64,000 nt of DNA, from assembly GCF_001583695.1 (NCBI RefSeq), contig NZ_LOBC01000028.1, forward strand, positions 310,001 to 374,000. Direction: 5' to 3'. The notes under the pieces were generated by a model that worked only from the letters and a program-made list of their open reading frames with translations, was not told the origin of the DNA and searched no databases. A program made the position numbers and the translations under genes. How positions within the stretch are numbered: the stretch's first letter is position 1; the number at the start of each line of letters is the position of its first letter. The stretch is from Bacillus wiedmannii. Its GTDB lineage: Bacteria; Bacillota; Bacilli; Bacillales; Bacillaceae_G. Below are positions 36,804-45,652 of the stretch, in pieces.

Positions 36804-38449
36804 TCATATCTCTGTAAAAACGAATGACTATTTATTAATTTTTCAGGACTTCCACATGCCACAATACTGCCTTCTCTCATTATAACAACAAGATCTGCTA
36901 GTATCGCTTTCTCTACATCATGTGTTGCCACAATTCGCGTTACATCTCTTCCTAATCCTTCTATCATATTCCAAACAGTTTCTTGATTGCTCGGATCTAA
37001 TCCTGCAGTTGGTTCATCTAAAATAATAAGATTCGGATTTGAACCAATTGCTCGCAATAATGCAAAACGTTTTCTTTCTCCTCCCGAAAATTCTTCACCA
37101 CTTTTATGTAGTACAGTTTGAATCCCTTCCGATAAATCTCTAATTATCGGCTTCACATTTACAAGTTCAATATTTTTTTCTAACTGGTGTTCTATATACT
37201 CTTCACCGAAATACATATTCTCTTTTACTGTCGTCCGAAAGAAACGAGGTTCTTGCCACACTGTAGTCATACGAGCCTCATCACCATAATAAACAATGTG
37301 ACCATTAGATGGTTTATACAACCCTGTCATTAATTTTAAAAGCGTTGTTTTTCCTGCTCCACTTTCTCCTACAATAATAACGAGTTCACCTGGATTAATT
37401 TGCAAATCAATATTATGAATTCTGCATTTCTCTTCATCATTCTCCTGAAATGAAACATTTGTTACTGTCATCCCCATCGCTCTTTCTAGATTACTATTTG
37501 CCACTCGTTTATCTAAAAAGGAAAAAACTCTATTTGCCGAAGCAACTGCAACTTGTGTCATCATTAATAAATCGCCCACGTAGCGGACTGGAAAAAAGAG
37601 CATTTGAATTGTGGCTAATACTGCAACAATCGAGCCAACTTCCATTTCCCCTTTCATTATTTTCTGCGCGCCTATGATGAGAACAACGATATATGCTCCT
37701 GTTTCAATCACTGTTCCAACTACTCCAATGCAGTGTTGCATCATCGTCTTCTTTACTTCCGATTTATAAGACTGTGCCGTTACTCCCTTAAATAAGCGAA
37801 TGGCCCATTTTTCTTTTTGCAAACTCCGTAAATCTTGTGCTCCTTTTACAAACTGTGACACCACCTCTACAACACTTGATTGATTGTTTTGAGCAATGCT
37901 TGCAATATTTCTTACCTTTTTCCCCATCACCATCGGAACCGTTGCACTAAAAAATAAAAACGGAGTTACCCACAATATGAACTGTATATCTATATGTTGT
38001 AGTGCTATGAACGCACCTATAAATTGTGCAATGGCGTGTATATATTCTATTAATATGGACCCATATAATCTGATCCAGTTTGGAATATCAGACACAACTA
38101 ACGTCTCTAACTCTCCTTGTTTAATTTTCTCACTCTCTTCAAACGGTAATGAGAAGAAATGACGCAATACATCTATACGCTTCTCTCGTAATATTCGCTG
38201 ACTCGCTTTTGAACTTACATAATCAAATGAAAGATTGTTCACCCACATCAACAAGCGGCTAGCTGCAAACAAAGTAATGTAAAGATACGCCTCCTTTAAC
38301 TCTCGTTGAATAAGGTTATCTACAATTAATCCCATGAATAGTGGACGAGATAAATTTAAAATAGCAGCAAAGCATCCACTACATACAGCTGCTATTACTA
38401 ATAATTTTTCTTTCTGTAACGGTAACAATATTCTTTTATATTCTTTCAT
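36800..38449 (-). CDS. ABC exporter half-transporter (membrane and ATPase fused)
   Basis: The ATG at 38449 follows GGAGGGAACATC (549 residues). The first 300 residues hold a type-1 exporter membrane domain of six helices. The ATPase has Walker A GESGAGKTT, signature FSGGERKR, Walker B NLIILDEPTAGLD and switch His in ATHDVE. It should work as a homodimer or with another half-transporter. Substrate unknown: lipid, peptide or drug. It lies downstream of citB, with two terminators between, so it is independently transcribed. Confidence 0.9.
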   Translation of the reverse strand: MKEYKRILLPLQKEKLLVIAAVCSGCFAAILNLSRPLFMGLIVDNLIQRELKEAYLYITLFAASRLLMWVNNLSFDYVSSKASQRILREKRIDVLRHFFSLPFEESEKIKQGELETLVVSDIPNWIRLYGSILIEYIHAIAQFIGAFIALQHIDIQFILWVTPFLFFSATVPMVMGKKVRNIASIAQNNQSSVVEVVSQFVKGAQDLRSLQKEKWAIRLFKGVTAQSYKSEVKKTMMQHCIGVVGTVIETGAYIVVLIIGAQKIMKGEMEVGSIVAVLATIQMLFFPVRYVGDLLMMTQVAVASANRVFSFLDKRVANSNLERAMGMTVTNVSFQENDEEKCRIHNIDLQINPGELVIIVGESGAGKTTLLKLMTGLYKPSNGHIVYYGDEARMTTVWQEPRFFRTTVKENMYFGEEYIEHQLEKNIELVNVKPIIRDLSEGIQTVLHKSGEEFSGGERKRFALLRAIGSNPNLIILDEPTAGLDPSNQETVWNMIEGLGRDVTRIVATHDVEKAILADLVVIMREGSIVACGSPEKLINSHSFLQRYE

Positions 38450-38478
38450 GATGTTCCCTCCATTTTTATAGTAAAAAG

Positions 38479-38513
38479 AAAGGGATGAAACCAAATGGTT
38501 TCATCCCTTTCCA
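38479..38513 (-). terminator. second terminator after citB
   Basis: A GGGATGAAACC / GGTTTCATCCC hairpin is followed by CTTTCTTTTT on the minus strand. Confidence 0.8.
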
Positions 38514-38517
38514 TAAA

Positions 38518-38550
38518 ATAAGGAAGCTAACAGTTGTTAGCTTCCTTATC
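38518..38550 (-). terminator. first terminator after citB
   Basis: An AAGGAAGCTAA / TTAGCTTCCTT hairpin is followed by a T-rich stretch. It is in tandem with the next hairpin. Confidence 0.8.
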
Positions 38551-38565
38551 GTTCATTTCAATTAT

Positions 38566-41289
38566 TTAGTTCGAAACTTTTGACTCTTCAATTTTCTCAC
38601 GAAGAACCATTTGTAAAATACCACCGTGACGGTAGTAGTCAATTTCTACTTCACTATCGAAACGAGCTACTACTTCAAATTGTTTTTCGTTGCCATCTGC
38701 ATCAGTTGCAACTACTTTTACAAGATCGCGTGGTCTAACTGTTTTGTCAATTTGAATTTCAAATGACTCATTACCAACAAGGCCTAACGTTTCAGCGCTT
38801 TCGCCATCTTTAAATTGAAGTGGTAATACACCCATTAATACTAAGTTACTACGGTGAATACGCTCGAAGCTTTCTGCGATTACTGCTTTAATACCTAATA
38901 AGTTTGTACCTTTCGCAGCCCAGTCACGAGAACTTCCCATACCGTAATCTTTACCAGCAACAACTAGAAGACCTGTGCCATCTTCTTTATATTTCATAGC
39001 AGCATCATAGATTGATGTTACTTCACCAGTTGGCCAATATGTTGTGTATCCGCCTTCTGTTCCTGGTGCGATTTGGTTTTTAATACGGATGTTCGCGAAT
39101 GTACCACGCATCATAACTTCGTGGTTACCACGACGAGAACCGTAAGAGTTAAAGTCAACAGGTTGTACGCCGTTTTCTAATAAGTAGCGTCCTGCTGGTG
39201 TATGCTTACCGATTGAACCTGCTGGTGAAATATGGTCTGTCGTTACAGAGTCTCCAAATTTACCAACTATGCGTAAATCTGATAACGTTTCAACTTCACC
39301 TGGCTCTTTAGATAATCCTTCAAAGAACGGTGGGTTTTGAATATATGTTGAATCATTATCCCAAGTATATAAAGCTTCATTTGAAGTTTGGATTTCATTC
39401 CAGCGCTCATTGCTGTTAAATACTTGTGCATATTCTTTCTTGAACAGTTCAGATGTAACAACGTTTTGAACTACATCTTCAATTTCTTTAGCTGATGGCC
39501 AAATGTCGTTGAAGTAAACAGCATTGCCATTTGCATCTTTACCGATTGCATCATTTTTCAAGTCAATATCAACAGTACCTGCAAGTGCATATGCCACAAC
39601 AAGTGGTGGTGATGCTAAGTAGTTTGCTTTTACAAGTGGATGAATACGACCTTCGAAGTTACGGTTACCAGATAAAACAGATGTTACTAATAAATCGTTT
39701 GCTGCGATTGCTTCTTCTAATTCCTCTGCTAACGGACCAGAGTTACCGATACAAGTCGTACAGCCGTAACCAACTGTTTGGAAACCTAATTGATCTAAAT
39801 ATGTTGTTAAACCTGATTTATCTAAGTATTCAGTAACAACTTTAGATCCTGGTGCTAATGATGTTTTTACGTACTCAGGTACTACAAGCCCTTTTTCAAT
39901 TGCTTTCTTCGCAACTAGACCTGCCCCAATTAATACGTATGGGTTTGATGTATTTGTACAGCTTGTAATTGCAGCGATTGCAATTGCACCTGTTTTCATC
40001 GTTACTTCTTTATCTTCTAATGTAACCTTCACTTCTTTATCGAACTCTTGCTCATTAAATCCAAGTCCTTGTGTTCCAACTGGTGCTACAACAGCTTTAT
40101 GGAACGCATCTTTCATATCTGAAAGTGGAATTAAATCTTGTGGGCGTTTCGGTCCAGAAAGGTTAGATTCGATTGTATTTAAATCAATTTCAACAAGATC
40201 AGTGTAAATTGGATCTTTGCTGTCTGCTGTATAGAATAAACCATTTGCTTTACAGTATTCTTCAACAATGCGAATTTGCTCTTCATCTCTACCTGTTAAA
40301 CGTAAGTATTCTAATGAAATATCGTCAATTGGGAAGAATCCACAAGTTGCACCGTATTCTGGTGCCATGTTTGAAATTGTTGCACGGTCAGCTAAAGGCA
40401 TGCTTTTTAGTCCATTACCGAAGAACTCAACGAATTTACCAACTACACCTTTTTGACGTAATACTTGTGTTACTTTTAATGCAACGTCAGTTGCTGTAGT
40501 ACCACTTGGAAGTGTACCAGTTAATTTCACACCGATTACTTCAGGTACTGGGAAGTATGAAGGCTGTCCAAGCATTCCCGCTTCTGCTTCAATACCACCA
40601 ACGCCCCATCCAAGAACGCCGATACCGTTAATCATTGTTGTATGTGAGTCTGTTCCAACTAATGAATCTGGGTATGCAACTAAGTCACCTTCAGCATTTT
40701 TCACAGCATGAACAACTGGTGCTAAATATTCAAGGTTTACTTGGTGTACAATACCTGTAGCTGGTGGCACTGCGCGATAGTTATCAAATGATTTTTGTGC
40801 CCAGCTTAAAAATTTATAACGTTCTTCATTACGTTTAAACTCTAAGTCCATGTTGAATGCAAGCGCGTCTGCCGTACCCGCTCTATCAACCTGTACAGAG
40901 TGATCAATTACAAGGTCTACAGTAATTTCTGGATTAATTTTATCAGGATCCCCGCCCATATCTGCCATTGCTTTACGAAGCGAAGCCAAATCTACAACAG
41001 CTGGAACACCAGTGAAATCTTGTAAAATTACACGAGATGGTTTAAATGGAACATCGATATCTTGCACATCTTTCGTTCCCCATTTCGCTAAATTTGTAAC
41101 ATGTTCTTCTGTAATTACACGTCCGTCTACTTGACGAAGTACTGATTCAAGTAAAACTTTCACGGAATATGGTAATTGAGATACGTTGCCAACCCCTGTA
41201 TTTTCAAGCGCTTTCAAATCATAATAATGATACGTTTTTCCATCTACTTCAAAAGTTGCACGTGATTGAAATGGATTATGTTTGACCAT
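38566..41289 (-). CDS. citB: aconitate hydratase
   Basis: The 907-residue aconitase A interconverts citrate and isocitrate in the TCA cycle. The cluster ligands are in SCTNTSNP and [11 protein letters not shown]. Other marks are [19 protein letters not shown] and [13 protein letters not shown] in the swivel domain. Bacillus CitB also binds mRNA when its cluster is lost. It starts behind GGGGGGAAACAT. The promoter region carries a CcpC dyad centred near -66 and a half site near -27, matching citrate-responsive control in Bacillus subtilis. Confidence 0.97.
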   Translation of the reverse strand: MVKHNPFQSRATFEVDGKTYHYYDLKALENTGVGNVSQLPYSVKVLLESVLRQVDGRVITEEHVTNLAKWGTKDVQDIDVPFKPSRVILQDFTGVPAVVDLASLRKAMADMGGDPDKINPEITVDLVIDHSVQVDRAGTADALAFNMDLEFKRNEERYKFLSWAQKSFDNYRAVPPATGIVHQVNLEYLAPVVHAVKNAEGDLVAYPDSLVGTDSHTTMINGIGVLGWGVGGIEAEAGMLGQPSYFPVPEVIGVKLTGTLPSGTTATDVALKVTQVLRQKGVVGKFVEFFGNGLKSMPLADRATISNMAPEYGATCGFFPIDDISLEYLRLTGRDEEQIRIVEEYCKANGLFYTADSKDPIYTDLVEIDLNTIESNLSGPKRPQDLIPLSDMKDAFHKAVVAPVGTQGLGFNEQEFDKEVKVTLEDKEVTMKTGAIAIAAITSCTNTSNPYVLIGAGLVAKKAIEKGLVVPEYVKTSLAPGSKVVTEYLDKSGLTTYLDQLGFQTVGYGCTTCIGNSGPLAEELEEAIAANDLLVTSVLSGNRNFEGRIHPLVKANYLASPPLVVAYALAGTVDIDLKNDAIGKDANGNAVYFNDIWPSAKEIEDVVQNVVTSELFKKEYAQVFNSNERWNEIQTSNEALYTWDNDSTYIQNPPFFEGLSKEPGEVETLSDLRIVGKFGDSVTTDHISPAGSIGKHTPAGRYLLENGVQPVDFNSYGSRRGNHEVMMRGTFANIRIKNQIAPGTEGGYTTYWPTGEVTSIYDAAMKYKEDGTGLLVVAGKDYGMGSSRDWAAKGTNLLGIKAVIAESFERIHRSNLVLMGVLPLQFKDGESAETLGLVGNESFEIQIDKTVRPRDLVKVVATDADGNEKQFEVVARFDSEVEIDYYRHGGILQMVLREKIEESKVSN

Positions 41290-41367
41290 TATGTTTCCCC
41301 CCTGTTAAACGTGGCTAAGTTGTCTGAATATAAAATGTAGACAAACTTTTCAATACCTTACGATAAT

Positions 41368-41434
41368 ATCTTATTACAACTTTCTAAATAAGTAAATAAT
41401 AAGAAACTTATAGATTATCATAAGTTTTCTTTAT
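41368..41434 (-). promoter_or_regulatory. citB promoter with CcpC-type sites
   Basis: On the minus strand TTTACT (41391-41396), 17 bases, TAAGAT (41368-41373). An ATAA-N7-TTAT dyad at 41420-41434 is centred about -66 and an ATAA half site (41388-41391) lies near -27, the arrangement known for CcpC. Confidence 0.65.
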
Positions 41435-41446
41435 GTTTCTAAATTT

Positions 41447-41537
41447 GAATAGTGTTCACGCTCCTTATGAATACTATTACCATAAAGTAAAGTGCTCTAT
41501 TAGTGCTTTACTTACAGTTCATACATACTATGAACTG
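41447..41537 (+). promoter_or_regulatory. sspO leader: sigma-G-like promoter and inverted repeat
   Basis: GAATA (41447-41451), 18 bases, AATACTA (41470-41476) resembles sigma-G with one -10 mismatch. Downstream, CAGTTCATA (41515-41523) and TATGAACTG (41529-41537) form a perfect inverted repeat of unknown role. Confidence 0.45.
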
Positions 41538-41580
41538 CTCATCATTCAACATACAAAAAATATTATAGAGGTGAAATAAA

Positions 41581-41730
41581 ATGGGTAAAAGAAAAGCAAA
41601 TCATACTATTTCAGGAATGAATGCTGCATCTGCACAAGGACAAGGAACTGGTTACAATGAAGAATTTGCAAACGAACCTTTAACTCCAGCAGAGCGACAA
41701 AATAATAAAAAACGTAAAAAGAACCAGTAA
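41581..41730 (+). CDS. sspO: small acid-soluble spore protein O
   Basis: The 49-residue product starts [20 protein letters not shown] and ends NNKKRKKNQ, matching SspO (CotK), a minor forespore SASP. GAGGTGA lies seven bases upstream of the ATG. It is divergent from citB, as in the Bacillus subtilis order sspP-sspO-citB although there the strands are parallel. A strong bidirectional terminator follows. Confidence 0.93.
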   Translation: MGKRKANHTISGMNAASAQGQGTGYNEEFANEPLTPAERQNNKKRKKNQ

Positions 41731-41732
41731 CG

Positions 41733-41772
41733 AAAAATCCCAAAAGGCATATTTTCCTTTTGGGATTTTTTC
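41733..41772. terminator. bidirectional terminator
   Basis: An AAAAATCCCAAAAG / CTTTTGGGATTTTT hairpin lies between sspO and the deacetylase gene. Confidence 0.9.
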
Positions 41773-42506
41773 TAATGTTTATAACGTAGTAATTCCGAAA
41801 CCGTTACAAATCGATATCCTTGTTTTTTCAGCTCAGGTAAAATTTTTGCTAGCGCTGCTACTGTTTGACTACGATCATTTCCTCCATCATGTAATAATAC
41901 GATATCTCCACTTTTAGCATTTTTCACTACATGATTTACAATGGATTCAACCCCTGGATTCGCCCAATCACGTGGATCTTGATGCCACGACCATAGAACA
42001 GTTTGATAACCTGCTTCTTTCGCTGTTTTAAATACAGCATCGTTAATATATCCGCCAGGAGGACGGAATAGTAAAGGTTCTTTCACCCATTTTTTAAAAA
42101 ATTTCTTTCCATCTAAAATATCATTTTCTAATTTTTCATCTGATGAATTACTCGCATACAAATGGTTCATCGTATGATTTCCAATTTCATGTCCCTCTTT
42201 TAACACTTGTTTCACTAAATATGGATTACGCTGAACTCGAAATCCAATCATAAAAAAAGTCGCTTCTGCTTTATATTGACGTAATAAATGTAAAATTTGT
42301 GTTGTATAAGTCGGATCTGGTCCATCATCAAATGTAATGGCAATAATCTTTTCATTATTAGGTACTTCCCATGTTACATAGCCAGTTGGTTCTAGCTCTT
42401 TTCTGAGCAACATTTTCGCTTCCACTTTTTCCACTTGAAATATATGTACTGCGCATAATAAAGAAAAAACCACTAAAAAAATTTTCTGTTTTAGCATAAT
42501 GTTCAT
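41772..42506 (-). CDS. polysaccharide deacetylase, NodB family
   Basis: The protein has a signal peptide (LKQKIFLVVFSLLCAV) and a NodB domain: motif 1 ITFDDGPDPTYT (catalytic Asp, metal Asp), motif 2 EIGNHTMNH (metal His pair), motif 3 LLFRPPGGYIN, motif 4 WSWHQDPRDW and motif 5 IVLLHDGG. Such enzymes deacetylate peptidoglycan GlcNAc or MurNAc, and B. cereus-group genomes carry about ten. The start is uncertain: the ATG at 42506, one at 42497, or one at 42542 overlapping the tlp stop; none has a clear Shine-Dalgarno, so it may be translationally coupled to tlp. Confidence 0.88.
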   Translation of the reverse strand: MNIMLKQKIFLVVFSLLCAVHIFQVEKVEAKMLLRKELEPTGYVTWEVPNNEKIIAITFDDGPDPTYTTQILHLLRQYKAEATFFMIGFRVQRNPYLVKQVLKEGHEIGNHTMNHLYASNSSDEKLENDILDGKKFFKKWVKEPLLFRPPGGYINDAVFKTAKEAGYQTVLWSWHQDPRDWANPGVESIVNHVVKNAKSGDIVLLHDGGNDRSQTVAALAKILPELKKQGYRFVTVSELLRYKH

Positions 42507-42542
42507 TAAAGTAGGAGGTTGTCGAATACACAACAACCTCAT

Positions 42543-42806
42543 TTACTTTTCTAACTGATCTACATTTCGCATAATGTTTTGGAGATTATTTTCGTATTGC
42601 TCAAGTTGTGGACGTTGTGTTTCTGAAGCTACTTCTAACGCATTTTGAATCTGTTCATACGCTTCCTGAACCTCTTGGCGTAATTCTTTTAGATCATGAC
42701 CGTAGTTTGGATCATTTTTTACAATGTTGTTAAATGCATGTTCTGCTTGTGTAACTCCTTGCTGCGCTGCTTGAAAAGCTTGTTGTTTATCTTTATGATA
42801 TGGCAT
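42543..42806 (-). CDS. tlp: thioredoxin-like small acid-soluble spore protein
   Basis: The 87-residue product (MPYHKDKQQAFQAAQQGVTQ; later NDPNYGHDLKELRQEVQEAY) is the SASP Tlp, which is helical and without a CxxC. It is made in the forespore under sigma-G in Bacillus subtilis, where it is linked to sspN. Here it lies beside sspP and in front of the deacetylase, so the small spore genes have been rearranged. It starts behind AAAGGGGATTATATA. Confidence 0.92.
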   Translation of the reverse strand: MPYHKDKQQAFQAAQQGVTQAEHAFNNIVKNDPNYGHDLKELRQEVQEAYEQIQNALEVASETQRPQLEQYENNLQNIMRNVDQLEK

Positions 42807-42872
42807 TATATAATCCCCTTTCCATAATAGTTAGTCCCATTTATCTTTACCTTTTTTTCTAAAAACATTCTC

Positions 42873-42901
42873 GTATAAATTTGCAAACTTCTCTCATTCT
42901 A
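42873..42901 (+). promoter_or_regulatory. sigma-G-type promoter of sspP
   Basis: GTATA (42873-42877), a 17-base spacer and CATTCTA (42895-42901) match GnATR...CAtnnTA fully. Confidence 0.7.
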
Positions 42902-42927
42902 AAGAGAAAGAGGAGGTGTCACATACA

Positions 42928-43050
42928 ATGGGAAAAAACAATCGTGAAGCGAAAGAAAAAAAGGGACAACCTGAACCATTAAGCGGATCGCATAAAGTAA
43001 AAAACCGTAACCATTCACGCCAAAAAAATCATGCACATCATGATATGTAA
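42928..43050 (+). CDS. sspP: small acid-soluble spore protein P
   Basis: The 40-residue product begins [20 protein letters not shown] and ends in a His-rich tail, matching SspP. GAGGAGGTGTCACATACA precedes the ATG at 42928. A full sigma-G-type promoter ends 27 bases upstream of the start codon. The gene is divergent from tlp and upstream of the cotM-like gene. Confidence 0.92.
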   Translation: MGKNNREAKEKKGQPEPLSGSHKVKNRNHSRQKNHAHHDM

Positions 43051-43114
43051 AACAAAAGGTTCACACTAGCTACCTTTGTCACATACAATGTTTATATTTT
43101 TCCATTTATTCTTC

Positions 43115-43141
43115 ACCCCCACTTCATTCATGCATAACATA
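43115..43141 (+). promoter_or_regulatory. sigma-K-type promoter of the cotM-like gene
   Basis: AC (43115-43116), 16 bases, CATAACATA (43133-43141) fits sigma-K AC...CATAnnnTA. Confidence 0.55.
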
Positions 43142-43174
43142 GTATGAATTGAGATTTTACGGAGGGTGTCTTAC

Positions 43175-43561
43175 ATGGGCAAGAAAAAGAAGGATTGTCT
43201 TTTTCATGTTGATGGTTTCGAAGAATGGATGGATCAATTTTGTTCTGATTCTTGTAGTAACTTTAGTTTCCCAAATCAAATTCATATTGACCTTTGCGAA
43301 ACTGAACAAGAGTACATTTTGGAAACAGATGTACCAAATGTATCCGAACAAAATGTAGTCATTAAAAAGATGGAGACAGGCCTAAACATTTGCATACTTC
43401 ATGAAAACATTTCTTTGCAGCGGATCATTCCTTTACCCGCTACTATTATTTACAAGAAGATGCTAGCCTGCTTAGAGAATGGATATTTAGCCATTCATAT
43501 TTCCAAAAATGAAGTTGCTAATAAACATGAAAAAAAAGTTCTTTTTCAAATTGAGAATTAA
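43175..43561 (+). CDS. cotM: CotM-like spore coat protein, Hsp20/alpha-crystallin fold
   Basis: The ATG at 43175 follows GGAGGGTGTCTTAC (128 residues). The body resembles an alpha-crystallin domain: IHIDLCETEQEYILETDVP, VVIKKMETGLNICILHEN, and YLAIHISKNE. The position beside sspP and sspO and the sigma-K-like promoter support orthology with Bacillus subtilis CotM, an outer coat protein of the same fold. It lacks the usual small-HSP C-terminal I-x-I motif. An alternative is a soluble small heat-shock protein. Confidence 0.8.
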   Translation: MGKKKKDCLFHVDGFEEWMDQFCSDSCSNFSFPNQIHIDLCETEQEYILETDVPNVSEQNVVIKKMETGLNICILHENISLQRIIPLPATIIYKKMLACLENGYLAIHISKNEVANKHEKKVLFQIEN

Positions 43562-43562
43562 A

Positions 43563-43617
43563 ATAAAGTAAAGCTTTAATCAATGGGAGTTTTACTGCCC
43601 GCAAATAGCGGGATAAA
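43563..43617 (+). repeat. bcr1-like deletion derivative (55 bp)
   Basis: It starts ATAAAGTAAAGCTTTAATCA and ends CTGCCCGCAAATAGCGGGAT plus AAA: both ends of bcr1 joined, with the middle (about 100 bases) missing. It shares its terminal ATAAA with the full copy that follows. Confidence 0.7.
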
Positions 43618-43767
43618 GTGAAACTTTAATCAGTGGGGGCTTCATCCCCCACTGATTATTAGTTGAACCAATCGGGCTTTTACGGGCAGTTGATCCCCCA
43701 CCTAACTTCTTTGCTTTCGCTGAATTTTTAGGTGGGGGTTCTTACTGCCCGTTAATGCGGGATAAAT
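43613..43767 (+). repeat. bcr1 repeat, full-length copy
   Basis: This is 155 bases, the length reported for bcr1, with ATAAA at both ends (43613-43617 and 43762-43766). Inside are a perfect hairpin CAGTGGGGG / CCCCCACTG (43631-43654) and paired blocks CCCCCACCTAA / TTAGGTGGGGG, consistent with a folded RNA. It is inserted between the cotM-like gene and the MFS terminator. Confidence 0.88.
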
Positions 43768-43771
43768 ACAA

Positions 43772-43805
43772 AAATAAGCCCCAGTCATCTGCTGGGGCTT
43801 ATTTT
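43772..43805 (-). terminator. terminator of the MFS transporter gene
   Basis: An AATAAGCCCCAG / CTGGGGCTTATT hairpin. Confidence 0.88.
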
Positions 43806-45042
43806 ATTTCGCATGTAATTCTAAATTACAATTTCTATCATATCTTTTTTTCAATAAACCTTTTGTAACTACAAGTACAGGAAATGCTACAGTTGAAAAT
43901 ATAGCTAGTGCTGAAAATACTACAAACCCATTTTGATACCCGTAGTAATCGAGAAGCACTCCCCCAAACCATGGACCAATTACTGCTCCAATCCCTGAAA
44001 ATCCCATTGCTCCAAAATATGTTCCTTTTAAATGTGAAACAGCTATATCATCAATAAATACATCTGTCATGGAAAACATTAAAACTTCTCCAATTGTAAA
44101 AATAATTGTGCAGACAGCAGCACCTAGCGTAGATTCTACTATTCCAAATCCAAACAATCCTCCGCTCACAAATAAAGTTCCCACCATAATCGATGTTAAC
44201 GGTGTATACTTTTTACATATTTGAATAACAGGGTATTGAATTACGACTACAACAATCGCATTTAAAGCTAATATATACGAAAACAATGTCACTCCATCCT
44301 GAAATATATGTGCATTTGCAAAATATTGAGATACTGTTGTCGTTAAGTGTGAAAAGCCACAATTACTCAAAATAATACCGACTAAAGCAACTAAAAATAC
44401 GACATCCTTTCGCAATATACGAACTGCATTTAACATTGTGACAGGCTTTTCTGTATTCACTTTCTTTTTTTCAATTGGATACTTTTTAAATTGGAACGCT
44501 AATATAGCTGTATATAGAATGTATACTCCAGCTGCTACTAAAAAAGGAATTGTAGATTTTGCACTTCCAATCTGTAACCCGACAAGTGGGCCAATCGCTA
44601 CTCCAACATTTATTGCACCGTAACGCAAATTATATACGAGTAAACGATACTCTGGTTTCGTTAAATCTGATAATAATGCTCTTGACGTCGGCTCAAAAAA
44701 AGATCGACATAATCCATTTAAAGCATTTAATAAAAAGAAACTTAAAACATGATTTGCAAATGAAAAACCTATAAATACAAACACCCAAACGATCATGGAC
44801 CATATTATAATCATGTTTCGGCCGAATCGATCCGATAAATTCCCTCCGATAAAACTAGCAAACACTCCAACAAGTGCACTCGTTCCGATAATAGCACCCG
44901 TCATTCCAGCCGATACGCCTTTAACAGTCGTTAAATAAATTGCTAAAAAAGGAATACTCATTGACGTGGCGAACCTCGCAAATAAAGTACCTATTATAAT
45001 TGTCATTCCAAGCGGATGAATCTGTTGTAACTTCCCCTTCAT
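43804..45042 (-). CDS. MFS family efflux transporter
   Basis: The 412-residue protein from the ATG at 45042 has twelve predicted membrane segments. The MFS loop 2-3 signature appears as GGNLSDRFGRNMI, and the loop after helix 4 has RSFFEPTSRALLSDL. This is the drug:H+ antiporter style of MFS; the substrate is unknown. The longer frame reaches back into the terminator of the neighbouring gene, which argues for the internal start. It has its own terminator. Confidence 0.87.
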   Translation of the reverse strand: MKGKLQQIHPLGMTIIIGTLFARFATSMSIPFLAIYLTTVKGVSAGMTGAIIGTSALVGVFASFIGGNLSDRFGRNMIIIWSMIVWVFVFIGFSFANHVLSFFLLNALNGLCRSFFEPTSRALLSDLTKPEYRLLVYNLRYGAINVGVAIGPLVGLQIGSAKSTIPFLVAAGVYILYTAILAFQFKKYPIEKKKVNTEKPVTMLNAVRILRKDVVFLVALVGIILSNCGFSHLTTTVSQYFANAHIFQDGVTLFSYILALNAIVVVVIQYPVIQICKKYTPLTSIMVGTLFVSGGLFGFGIVESTLGAAVCTIIFTIGEVLMFSMTDVFIDDIAVSHLKGTYFGAMGFSGIGAVIGPWFGGVLLDYYGYQNGFVVFSALAIFSTVAFPVLVVTKGLLKKRYDRNCNLELHAK

Positions 45043-45063
45043 CTCTAACCTACTCTCCCTTTT

Positions 45064-45100
45064 CCTACAAAAAAAAGAAAGCAAAGGATCTGCTTTCTTT
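45064..45100 (-). terminator. terminator of the gene at 45108-45515
   Basis: An AAAGAAAGCA / TGCTTTCTTT hairpin is followed by a long T run on the minus strand. Confidence 0.8.
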
Positions 45101-45107
45101 TCCCTTT

Positions 45108-45515
45108 TTATACTTGAGATGTTTGTACCCGAGCTGTTCTCGTTATGTCCATATCAATTCCATATGTAAACTGTAATTCCTTACAAACATCTTTAATTAA
45201 AATCGCGACATTATACGTTTCATTAAATTGTAAAACTATGCTTTCTACTTCTTCGTATGTATACTTATATTCTCCTGTAATGACACTTTTTAAATCAAAG
45301 CATTCATTTATACAAAGTTGTACAAGCAGCTGGTCATATTTCTCTATTACATCTTCTTTCTTCCACAGTAACTCTTTTACATATAACCGATCAAACTTTA
45401 CACTTTCTCGATTACAATCCGTTAAAATCCGGGTCATTTCATTTAATTCTCGATACAATTCAGAAATATTTTTGCTTAAACTAAGAAGTTTATCTACGCC
45501 GTTTTCATATAACAT
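45108..45515 (-). CDS. hypothetical helical protein
   Basis: The ATG at 45515 has GGGGGTGG at a proper distance (135 residues); an ATG two codons earlier is too close to it. The protein appears wholly helical and charged (LSLSKNISELYRELNEMTRI, WKKEDVIEKYDQLLVQLC), perhaps a short coiled coil or an anti-sigma/chaperone-like bundle. No family recognised. It has its own terminator, so it is a real independent gene. Confidence 0.6.
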   Translation of the reverse strand: MLYENGVDKLLSLSKNISELYRELNEMTRILTDCNRESVKFDRLYVKELLWKKEDVIEKYDQLLVQLCINECFDLKSVITGEYKYTYEEVESIVLQFNETYNVAILIKDVCKELQFTYGIDMDITRTARVQTSQV

Positions 45516-45652
45516 ATTCATTCCACCCCCGCATTTTCTTTTTCTTATTATAGCAAGAAAATTCTAAAAATAGTTTCTTTCTTCTGAAATATTAGGAAAC
45601 TAATTTCAATTGCTTTACAATGAAACTAGTGAACGCGAAAGGGGAAAGAAAA

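Noticed and set aside
43613-43767. Riboswitch or tandem terminator
   Set aside because: The 155-base length, ATAAA borders and a second related copy at 21.1 kb fit the mobile bcr1 repeat better; no conserved aptamer motif was recognised.
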